From contig NC_030679.2 in the NCBI RefSeq assembly GCF_000004195.4, positions 153,471,374 to 153,535,373 of the forward strand: 64,000 nt of DNA, in the 5' to 3' direction. The stretch comes from Xenopus tropicalis (Eukaryota > Chordata > Amphibia > Anura > Pipidae). Numbering within the stretch: position 1 is the first letter of the stretch; each line of letters begins with the position of its first letter. This document shows, piece by piece, positions 53,522 to 64,000 of the stretch. Position numbers and translations under genes: made by a program. The notes beneath the pieces are model-generated. The model saw only the letters and a program-made list of their open reading frames with translations, searched no databases and was not told the DNA's origin.

Positions 53522-56500
53522 ACGGAGAGATCAGGAGACCCTACCGTGTATATTAATGAGCAGAGAGCTGCCTGCCGTGTATATTAATGAGCAGAGAGCT
53601 GCCTACCGTGTATATTAATGAGCAGAGAGCTGCCTACCGTGTATATTAATGAGCAGAGAGCTGCCTGCCGTGTATATTAATGAGCAGAGAGCTGCCTGCC
53701 GTGTATATTAATGAGCAGAGAGCTGCCTGCCGTGTATATTAATGAGCAGAGAGCTGCCTACCGTGTATATTAATGAGGAGAGAGCTGCCTACCTTGTATA
53801 TTAATGAGCAGAGAGCTGCCTACCGTGTATATTAATGAGCAGAGAGCTGCCTACCGTGTATATTAATGAGCAGAGAGCTGCCTACCGTGTATATTAATGA
53901 GCAGAGAGCTGCCTACCGTGTATATTAATGAGGAGAGCGCTGCCTACCGTGTATATTAATGAGCAGAGAGCTCCCTACCTTGTATATTAATGAGAGAGAG
54001 CTGCCTACCTTGTATATTATGAGAGAGAGCTGCCACTTGTATATAAGAGCAGAGAGCTGCCTACCGTGTATATTAATGAGCAGAGAGCTGCCTACCGTGT
54101 ATATTAATGAGGAGAGAGCTGCCTACCGATATTAATGAGCAGAGAGCTGCCTACCGTGTATATTAATGAGGAGAGAGCTGCCTACCTTGTATATTAATGA
54201 GCAGAGAGCTGCCTACCGTGTATATTAATGAGCAGAGAGCTGCCTACTTGTATATTAATGAGAGAGAGCTGCCTACCGTGTATATTAATGAGCAGAGAGC
54301 TGCCTACCTTGTATATTAATGAGCAGAGAGCTGCCTACCGTGTATATTAATGAGCAGAGAGCTGCCTACCTGTATATTAATGAGCAGAGAGCTGCCTACC
54401 TTGTATATTAATGAGGAGAGCGCTGCCTATGTGTATTAATGAGCAGAGAGCTGCCTACCGTGTATATTAATGAGCAGAGAGCTGCCTACCTTGTATATTA
54501 ATGAGGAGAGAGCTGCCTACCGTGTATATTAATGAGGAGAGAGCTGCCTACCTTGTGTATTAATGAGCAGAGAGCTGCCTACCTTGTATATTAATGAGCA
54601 GAGAGCTGCCTACCGTGTATATTAATGAGGAGAGAGCTGCCTACCGTGTATATTAATGAGGAGAGAGCTGCCTACCGTGTATATTAATGAGCAGAGAGCT
54701 GCCTACCGTGTATATTAATGAGCAGAGCGCTGCCTACCGTGTATATTAATGAGCGAGCGCTGCCTACCGTGTATATTAATGAGCAGAGCGCTGCCTACCT
54801 TGTATATTAATGAGCAGAGAGCTGCCTACCTTGTATATTAATGAGCAGAGAGCTGCCTACCGTGTATATTAATGAGAGAGCTGCCTACCTTGTATATTAA
54901 TGAGCAGAGCGCTGCCTACCGTGTATATTAATGAGCAGAGAGCTGCCTACCGTGTATATTAATGAGGAGAGAGCTGCCTACCGTGTATATTAATGAGCAG
55001 AGAGCTGCCTACCTTGTATATTAATGAGCAGAGAGCTTGCCTTACCGCTGTATATTAATGAGCAGAGAGCTGCCTACCTTGTATATTAATGAGCAGAGCA
55101 GCTGCCTACCGTGTATATTAATGAGAGAAGCTGCTTTTAACCTTGATATTAATGAGCAGAGGCTGCCTACCGTGTATATTAATGAGCAGAGAGCTGCCTA
55201 CCGTGTATATTAATGAGGCAGAGAGCTGCTACCGTGTATATTAATGAGCAGGAGAGCTGCCTACCGTTGTATATTAATGAGGCAGAGAGCTGCCTACCGT
55301 GTATATTATGAGCAGAGAGCTGCCTACCGTGTATATTAATGAGGAGAGAGCTGCCTACCGTGTATATTAATGAGCAGAGAGCTGCCTACCTTGTATATTA
55401 ATGAGCAGAGAGCTGCCTACCGTGTATATTAATGAGAGAGCTGCTACCTTGTATATTAATGAGCAGAGCGCTGCCTACCGTGTATATTAATGAGCAGAGA
55501 GCTGCCTACCGTGTATATTAATGAGGAGAGAGCTGCTACCCCCGTGTATATTAATGAGGAGAGAGCTGCCTACCTTGTATATTAATGAGGAGAGAGCTGC
55601 CTACCGTGTATATTAATGAGCAGAGAGCTGCCTACCGTGTATATTAATGAGCAGAGCGCTGCCTACCTTGTATATTAATGAGCAGAGAGCTGCCTACCTT
55701 GTATATTAATGAGGAGAGAGCTGCCTACCGTGTATATTAATGAGCAGAGAGCTGCCTACCTTGTATATTAATGAGCAGAGAGCTGCCTACCGTGTATATT
55801 AATGAGCAGAGCGCTGCCTACCGTGTATATTAATGAGCAGAGCGCTGCCTACCGTGTATATTAATGAGCAGAGAGCTGCCTACCTTGTATATTAATGAGC
55901 AGAGAGCTGCCTACCGTGTATATTAATGAGCAGAGAGCTGCCTACCTTGTATATTAATGAGCAGAGCGCTGCCTACCGTGTATATTAATGAGCAGAGCGC
56001 TGCCTACCGTGTATATTAATGAGCAGAGCGCTGCCTACCTTGTATATTAATGAGCAGAGCGCTGCCTACCTTGTATATTAATGAGGAGAGAGCTGCCTAC
56101 CGTGTATATTAATGAGCAGAGAGCTGCCTACCGTGTATATTAATGAGCAGAGCGCTGCCTACCGTGTATATTAATGAGGAGAGAGCTGCCTACCTTGTAT
56201 ATTAATGAGCAGAGCGCTGCCTACCGTGTATATTAATGAGCAGAGAGCTGCCTACCTTGTATATTAATGAGCAGAGAGCTGCCTACCTTGTATATTAATG
56301 AGGAGAGAGCTGCCTACCGTGTATATTAATGAGCAGAGAGCTGCCTACCTTGTATATTAATGAGCAGAGAGCTGCCTACCGTGTATATTAATGAGCAGAG
56401 CGCTGCCTACCGTGTATATTAATGAGCAGAGCGCTGCCTACCGTGTATATTAATGAGCAGAGCGCTGCCTACCGTGTATATTAATGAGAGAGCTGCCTAC

Positions 56501-59500
56501 CTTGTATATTAATGAGCAGAGCGCTGCCTACCGTGTATATTAATGAGCAGAGCGCTGCCTACCTTGTATATTAATGAGCAGAGAGCTGCCTACCGTGTAT
56601 ATTAATGAGGAGAGAGCTGCCTACCGTGTATATTAATGAGCAGAGAGCTGCCTACCGTGTATATTAATGAGCAGAGAGCTGCCTACCGTGTATATTAATG
56701 AGCAGAGAGCTGCCTACCTTGTATATTAATGAGCAGAGAGCTGCCTACCTTGTATATTAATGAGCAGAGAGCTGCCTACCGTGTATATTAATGAGCAGAG
56801 AGCTGCCTACCGTGTATATTAATGAGCAGAGAGCTGCCTACCGTGTATATTAATGAGGAGAGAGCTGCCTACCTGTATATTAATGAGGAGAGAGCTGCCT
56901 ACCGTGTATATTAATGAGCAGAGCGCTGCCTACCTTGTATATTAATGAGCCAAGCGCTGCCTACCTTGTATATTAATGAGGAGAGAGCTGCCTACCTTGT
57001 ATATTAATGAGGAGAGAGCTGCCTACCGTGTATATTAATGAGCAGAGAGCTGCCTACCTTGTATATTAATGAGCAGAGAGCTGCCTACCGTGTATATTAA
57101 TGAGCAGAGGCTGCCTACCGTGTATATTAATGAGCAGACTGCCTACCGTGTATATTAATGAGCAGAGCGCTGCCTACCTTGTATATTAATGAGCAGAGAG
57201 CTGCCTACCTTGTATATTAATGAGCAGAGAGCTGCCTACCGTGTATATTAATGAGCAGAGAGCTGCCTACCGTGTATATTAATGAGAGAGAGCTGCCTAC
57301 CGTGTATATTAATGAGCAGAGAGCTGCCTACCGTGTATATTAATGAGGAGAGAGCTGCCTACCGTGTATATTAATGAGAAGCTGCCTACCTTGTATATTA
57401 ATGAGCAGAGAGCTGCCTACCGTGTATATTAATGAGCAGAGAGCTGCCTACCTTGTATATTAATGAGCAGAGAGCTGCCTACCGTGATATTAATGACAGA
57501 GAGCTGCCTACCGGTATATTAATGAGCAGAGCGCTGCCTACCGTGTATATTAATGAGGAGAGAGCTGCCTACCGTGTATATTAATGAGCAGAGAGCTGCC
57601 TACCTTGTATATTAATGAGCAGAGAGCTGCCTACCGTGTATATTAATGAGCAGAGAGCTGCCTACCGTGTATATTAATGAGCAGAGAGCTGCCTACCGTG
57701 TATATTAATGAGCAGAGAGCTGCCTACCGTGTATATTAATGAGCAGAGAGCTGCCTACCGTGTATATTAATGAGCAGAGAGCTGCCTACCGTGTATATTA
57801 ATGAGCAGAGAGCTGCCTACCTTGTATATTAATGAGCAGAGAGCTGCCTACCGTGTATATTAATGAGAGAGCTGCCTACCTTGTATATTAATGAGCAGAG
57901 AGCTGCCTACCGTGTATATTAATGAGCAGAGAGCTGCCTACCGTGTATATTAATGAGGAGAGAGCTGCCTACCGTGTATATTAATGAGCAGAGCGCTGCC
58001 TACCGTGTATATTAATGAGCAGAGCGCTGCCTACCGTGTATATTAATGAGCAGAGAGCTGCCTACCTTGTATATTAATGAGCAGAGAGCTGCCTACCGTA
58101 CATATTAATGAGCAGAGCGCTGCCTACCGTGTATATTAATGAGCAGAGCGCTGCCTACCGTGTATATTAATGAGCAGAGAGCTGCCTACCGTGTATATTA
58201 ATGAGCAGAGCGCTGCCTACCGTGTATATTAATGAGCAGAGAGCTGCTCACGTACATATAAGAGCAGAGAGCTCTGGCCTACCGTGTATATTAATGAGCA
58301 GAGCGCTGCCTACCGTGTATATTAATGAGCAGAGAGCTGCCTACCGTGTATATTAATGAGCAGAGAGCTGCCTACCGTGTATATTAATGAGCAGAGCGCT
58401 GCCTACCGTGTATATTAATGAGCAGAGAGCTGCCTACCGTGTATATTAATGAGCAGAGCGCTGCCTACCGTGTATATTAATGAGCAGAGAGCTGCCTACC
58501 GTGATATTAATGAGCAGAGAGCTGCCTACCTTGTATATTAATGAGCAGAGAGCTGCCTACCGTGTATATTAATGAGCAGAGAGCTGCCTACCGTGTATAT
58601 TAATGAGCAGAGAGCTGCCTACCTTGTATATTAATGAGCAGAGAGCTGCCTACCGTGTATATTAATGAGCAGAGAGCTGCCTACCGTGTATATTAATGAG
58701 GAGAGAGCTGCCTACCTTGTATATTAATGAGCAGAGCGCTGCCTACCGTGTATATTAATGAGCAGACGCTGCCTACCGTGTATATTAATGAGCAGAGGCT
58801 GCCTACCGTGTATATTAATAAGAGAGCTGCCTACCTTGTATATTAATGAGCAGAGAGCTGCCTACCGTGTATATTAATGAGCAGAGAGCTGCCTACCTTG
58901 TATATTAATGAGCAGAGAGCTGCCTACCTTGTATATTAATGAGCAGAGAGCTGCCTACCTTGTATATTAATGAGCAGAGAGCTGCCTACCGTGTATATTA
59001 ATGAGGAGAGAGCTGCCTACCGTGTATATTAATGAGCAGAGAGCTGCCTACCTTGTATATTAATGAGCAGAGAGCTGCCTACCGTGTATATTAATGAGCA
59101 GAGAGCTGCCTACCTTGTATATTAATGAGCAGAGAGCTGCCTACCGTGTATATTAATGAGCAGAGCGCTGCCTACCGTGTATATTAATGAGGAGAGAGCT
59201 GCCTACCTTGTATATTAATGAGCAGAGTGCTGCCTACCGTGTATATTAATGAGCAGAGAGCTGCCTACCGTGTATATTAATGAGGAGAGAGCTGCCTACC
59301 GTGTATATTAATGAGCAGAGAGCTGCCTACCGTGTATATTAATGAGCAGAGAGCTGCCTACCGTGTATATTAATGAGCAGAGCGCTGCCTACCGTGTATA
59401 TTAATGAGCAGAGAGCTGCCTACCTTGTATATTAATGAGCAGAGAGCTGCCTACCTTTACATTTATATGAGCAGAGCGCTGCCTACCGTGTATAGTTAAT

Positions 59501-62500
59501 GAGCAGAGCGCTGCCTACCGTGTATATTAATGAGCAGAGAGCTGCCTACCGTGTATATTAATGAGCAGAGCGCTGCCTACCGTGTATATTAATGAGCAGA
59601 GAGCTGCCTACCGTGTATATTAATGAGCAGAGAGCTGCCTACCGTGTATATTAATGAGCAGAGCGCTGCCTACCGTGTATATTAATGAGCAGAGCGCTGC
59701 CTACCGTGTATATTTAATAAGCTCCTACCTTGTATATTAATGAGCAGAGAGCTGCCTACCGTGTATATTAATGAGCAGAGAGCTGCCTACCTGTATATTA
59801 ATGAGCAGAGAGCTGCCTACCGTGTATATTAATGAGCAGAGCGCTGCCTACCGTGTATATTAATGAGAGAGCTGCCTACCTTGTATATTAATGAGCAGAG
59901 AGCTGCCTACCGTGTATATTAATAGAGAGAGCTGCCTACCGTGTATATTAATGAGCAGAGAGCTGCCTACCGTGTTATATAATGAGCAGAGAGCTGCCTA
60001 CCGTGTATATTAATGAGCAGAGCGCTGCCTACCGTGTATATTAATGAGGAGAGAGCTGCCTACGTGTTATATTAATGAGCAGAGAGCTGCCTACCTTGTA
60101 TATTAATGAGCAGAGCGCTGCCTACGTGTATATTAATGAGGAGAGAGCTGCCTACCGTGTATATTAATGAGCAGAGAGCTGCCTACCGTGTATATTAATG
60201 AGCAGAGCGCTGCACCTACCGTGTATATTAATGAGCAAGAGCCGCTGCCTACCGTGTATATTAATGAGGAGAGAGCTGCCTACCGTGTATATTAATGAGC
60301 AGAGAGCTGCCTACCGTGTATATTAATGAGCAGAGAGCTGCCTACCGTGTATATTAATGAGGAGAGAGCTGCCTACCGTGTATATTAATGAGAGAGAGAG
60401 CCTGCCTACCGTGTATATTAATGAGCAGAGAGCTGCCTACCGTGTATATTAATGAGCAGAGCGCTGCCTACCGTGTATATTAATGAGCAGAGCGCTGCCT
60501 ACCGTGTATATTAATGAGGAGAGAGCTGCCTACCGTGTATATTAATGAGCAGAGAGCTGCCTACCGTGTATATTAATGAGCAGAGAGCTGCCTACCTTGT
60601 ATATTAATGAGCAGAGAGCTGCCTACCGGTATATTATGAGCAGAGCGCTGCCTACCGTGTATATTAATGAGCAGAGAGCTGCCTACCGTGTATATTAATG
60701 AGCAGAGAGCTGCCTACCGTGTATATTAATGAGCAGAGCCGCTGCCTACCGTGTATATTAATGAGCAGAGCGCTGCCTACCGTGTATATTAATGAGAGAG
60801 CTGCCTACCTTGTATATTAATGAGCAGAGAGCTGCCTACCGTGTATATTAATGAGCAGAGAGCTGCCTACCGTGTATATTAATGAGCAGAGAGCTGCCTA
60901 CCGTGTATATTAATGAGCAGAGAGCTGCCTACCGTGTATATTAATGAGCAGAGCGCTGCCTACCGTGTATATTAATGAGCAGAGCGCTGCCTACCGTGTA
61001 TATTAATGAGCAGAGAGCTGCCTACCGTGTATATTAATGAGCAGAGAGCTGCCTACCTTGTATATTAATGAGCAGAGAGCTGCCTACCGTGTATATTAAT
61101 GAGCAGAGAGCTGCCTACCGTGTATATTAATGAGCAGAGAGCTGCCTACCTTGTATATTAATGAGCAGAGAGCTGCCTACCGTGTATATTAATGAGCAGA
61201 GCGCTGCCTACCGTGTATATTAATGAGCAGAGCGCTGCCTACCGTGTATATTAATGAGCAGAGCGCTGCCTACCGTGTATATTAATGAGAGAGCTGCCTA
61301 CCTTGTATATTAATGAGCAGAGAGCTGCCTACCGTGTATATTAATGAGCAGAGAGCTGCCTACCTTGTATATTAATGAGCAGAGAGCTGCCTACCTTGTA
61401 TATTAATGAGCAGAGAGCTGCCTACCGTGTATATTAATGAGCAGAGCGCTGCCTACCGTGTATATTAATGAGAGAGAGCTGCCTACCGTGTATATTAATG
61501 AGCAGAGAGCTGCCTACCGTGTATATTAATGAGCAGAGAGCTGCCTACCGTGTATATTAATGAGCAGAGAGCTGCCTACCGGTTATTAATGAGCAGAGAG
61601 CTGCCTACCGTGTATATTAATGAGCAGAGAGCTGCCTACCTTGTATATTAATGAGCAGAGAGCTGCCTACCGTGTATATTAATGAGCAGAGCGCTGCCTA
61701 CCGTGTATATTAATGAGCAGAGCGCTGCCTACCGTGTATATTAATGAGCAGAGCGCTGCCTACCGTGTATATTAATGAGAGAGCTGCCTACCTTGTATAT
61801 TAATGAGCAAAGAGCTGCCTACCGTGTATATTAATGAGCATGAGAGGCTGCCTACCTTGTATATTAATGAGCAGAGAGCTGCCTACCTTGTATATTAATG
61901 AGCAGAGAGCTGCCTACCGTGTATATTAATGAGCAGAGCGCTGCCTACCGTGTATATTAATGAGGAGAGAGCTGCCTACCGTGTATATTAATGAGCAGAG
62001 AGCTGCCTACCGTGTATATTAATGAGCAGAGAGCTGCCTACCGTGTATATTAATGAGCAGAGAGCTGCCTACCGTGTATATTAATGAGCAGAGAGCTGCC
62101 TACCGTGTATATTAATGAGCAGAGAGCTGCCTACCGTGTATATTAATGAGAGAGCTGCCTACCTTGTATATTAATGAGCAGAGTGCTGCTACCGTGTATA
62201 TTAATGAGCAGAGAGCTGCCTACCTTGTATATTAATGAGCAGAGTGCTGCCTACCGTGTATATTAATGAGCAGAGTGCTGCCTACCGTGTATATTAATGA
62301 GCAGAGTTGCTGCCTACCGTGTATATTAATGAGCAGAGAGCTGCCTACCGTGTATATTAATGAGCAGAGAGCTGCCTACCGTGTATATTAATGAGGAGAG
62401 AGCTGCCTACCGTGTATATTAATGAGCAGAGAGCTGCCTACCGTGTATATTAATGAGCAGAGAGCTGCCTACCGTGTATATTAATGAGCAGAGCGCTGCC

Positions 62501-64000
62501 TACCGTGTATATTAATGAGGAGAGAGCTGCCTACCGTGTATATTAATGAGCAGAGAGCTGCCTACCGTGTATATTAATGAGGAGAGAGCTGCCTACCGTG
62601 TATATTAATGAGCAGAGAGCTGCCTACCGTGTATATTAATGAGCAGAGAGCTGCCTACCGTGTATATTAATGAGCAGAGAGCTGCCTACCTTGTATATTA
62701 ATGAGCAGAGAGCTGCCTACCTTGTATATTAATGAGCAGAGAGCTGCCTACCTTGTATATTAATGAGCAGAGAGCTGCCTACCTTGTATATTAATGAGCA
62801 GAGAGCTGCCTACCTTGTATATTAATGAGCAGAGAGCTGCCTACCTTGTATATTAATGAGCAGAGCGCTGCCTACCGTGTATATTAATGAGCAGAGAGCT
62901 GCCTACCGTGTATATTAATGAGCAGAGCGCTGCCTACCGTGTATATTAATGAGAGAGCTGCCTACCGTGTATATTAATGAGCAGAGAGCTGCCTACCTTG
63001 TATATTAATGAGCAGAGTGCTGCCTACCGTGTATATTAATGAGCAGAGAGCTGCCTACCGTGTATATTAATGAGGAGAGAGCTGCCTACCGTGTATATTA
63101 ATGAGCAGAGAGCTGCCTACCGTGTATATTAATGAGCAGAGAGCTGCCTACCGTGTATATTAATGAGCAGAGAGCTGCCTACCTTGTATATTAATGAGCA
63201 GAGAGCTGCCTACCGTACATATTAATGAGCAGAGCGCTGCCTACCGTGTATATTAATGAGCAGAGCGCTGCCTACCGTGTATATTAATGAGCAGAGAGCT
63301 GCCTACCGTGTATATTAATGAGCAGAGAGCTGCCTACCGTGTATATTAATGAGGAGAGAGCTGCCTACCGTGTATATTAATGAGCAGAGAGCTGCCTACC
63401 GTGTATATTAATGAGCAGAGAGCTGCCTACCGTGTATATTAATGAGCAGAGCTGTCCCTACCGTGTATATTAATGAGGAGAGAGCTGCCTACCGTGTATA
63501 TTAATGAGCAGAGAGCTGCCTACCGTGTATATTAATGGAGAGAGCTGCCTACCGTGTATATTAATGAGCAGAGAGCTGCCTACCGTGTATATTAATGAGC
63601 AGAGAGCTGCCTACCGTGTATATTAATGAGCAGAGAGCTGCCTACCTTGTATATTAATGAGCAGAGAGCTGCCTACCGTGTATATTAATGAGGAGAGAGC
63701 TGCCTACCGTGTATATTAATGAGCAGAGAGCTGCCTACCGTGTATATTAATGAGCAGAGAGCTGCCTACCGTGTATATTAATGAGCAGAGAGCTGCCTAC
63801 CTTGTATATTAATGAGCAGAGAGCTGCCTACCTTGTATATTAATGAGCAGAGAGCTGCCTACCTTGTATATTAATGAGGAGAGAGCTGCCTACCGTGTAT
63901 ATTAATGAGCAGAGAGCTGCCTACCGTGTATATTAATGAGCAGAGAGCTGCCTACCGTGTATATTAATGAGGAGAGAGCTGCCTACCGTGTATATTAATG
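53522..64000. repeat. 31-bp minisatellite, >10.4 kb, in gps2 intron
   Basis: About 338 copies of a 31-bp unit (GAGCAGAGAGCTGCCTACCG then TGTATATTAAT) reach the right edge without a break. Variants: CAGAG/GAGAG, GAGAGC/GAGCGC and ACCGTG/ACCTTG; shortened units occur throughout. It begins 18 bp upstream of the gps2 exon at 53504 and therefore lies in a gps2 intron (or reaches its 5' region). Units on the gps2-sense strand carry GGTAGG and a TTAATATA segment. No exon was seen in this 10.4 kb. Confidence 0.97.

Noticed and set aside
53522..64000. Regularly spaced repeats resembling a CRISPR array
   Set aside because: The whole 31-bp unit repeats with no unique spacers; the context is a vertebrate intron and there are no cas genes.
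1..64000. tRNA, rRNA or other structured RNA genes
   Set aside because: None recognised by eye on either strand. The hairpins seen are in repeat elements.

Overview
The window comes from a vertebrate nuclear genome, most likely a clawed frog (Xenopus). Three things point there. The minus-strand Y-box protein gene rebuilds to 337 residues and resembles the frog oocyte mRNA-masking protein FRGY2/Ybx2. A fold-back transposon with TTAA sites and TTAAAGGAACAG ends is typical of frog T2/Kolobok-like MITEs. The gene order slc2a4 - ybx2 - gps2 is the tetrapod order (human 17p13.1). There is no prokaryotic signal: no operons, ribosome binding sites or CRISPR.

Layout. 1-21219 (+): the 3' half of slc2a4 (GLUT4), five coding exons in phase, ending at a TAG stop. 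21220-26310: the tail-to-tail gap to ybx2, with a 2.9-kb fold-back MITE whose inner segment has become an 89-bp tandem array in both arms, then a hAT-like remnant and a C-rich array. 26315-32640 (-): complete ybx2, nine coding exons (1014 bp with the stop), a predicted 3'UTR intron plus last exon, a TATA box and several CCAAT/Y-box motifs. 32890-37500: intergenic, mostly a poly-C minisatellite. No EIF5A exon is visible here, although EIF5A lies between YBX2 and GPS2 in mammals. 37528-64000 (-): the 3' half of gps2; its 5' exons lie beyond the window.

Two features dominate. First, roughly three quarters of the window is minisatellite. Nearly every intron longer than a few hundred bases carries its own unrelated tandem repeat (units 12-112 bp), while the exons and splice sites are intact. 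The largest are a 30-bp GA-rich array (10.9 kb), a 31-bp array of more than 10.4 kb that runs off the right edge, a 12-13-bp array (4.4 kb), a 20-bp array (3.6 kb) and the poly-C array (3.3 kb). Second, the 3' end of gps2 (candidate penultimate exon, terminal exon, poly(A) signal and three arrays) is present twice in tandem, at about 35911-42084 and 42085-47888. The junction shares 4 bp (CCAA) with both parents.

The many long open frames are by-products of stop-free repeat units and are not annotated as genes. The three genes are functionally unrelated: insulin-regulated glucose transport, germ-cell mRNA packaging, and an NCoR/SMRT corepressor subunit. No novel multi-gene system is visible; the novelty is structural.
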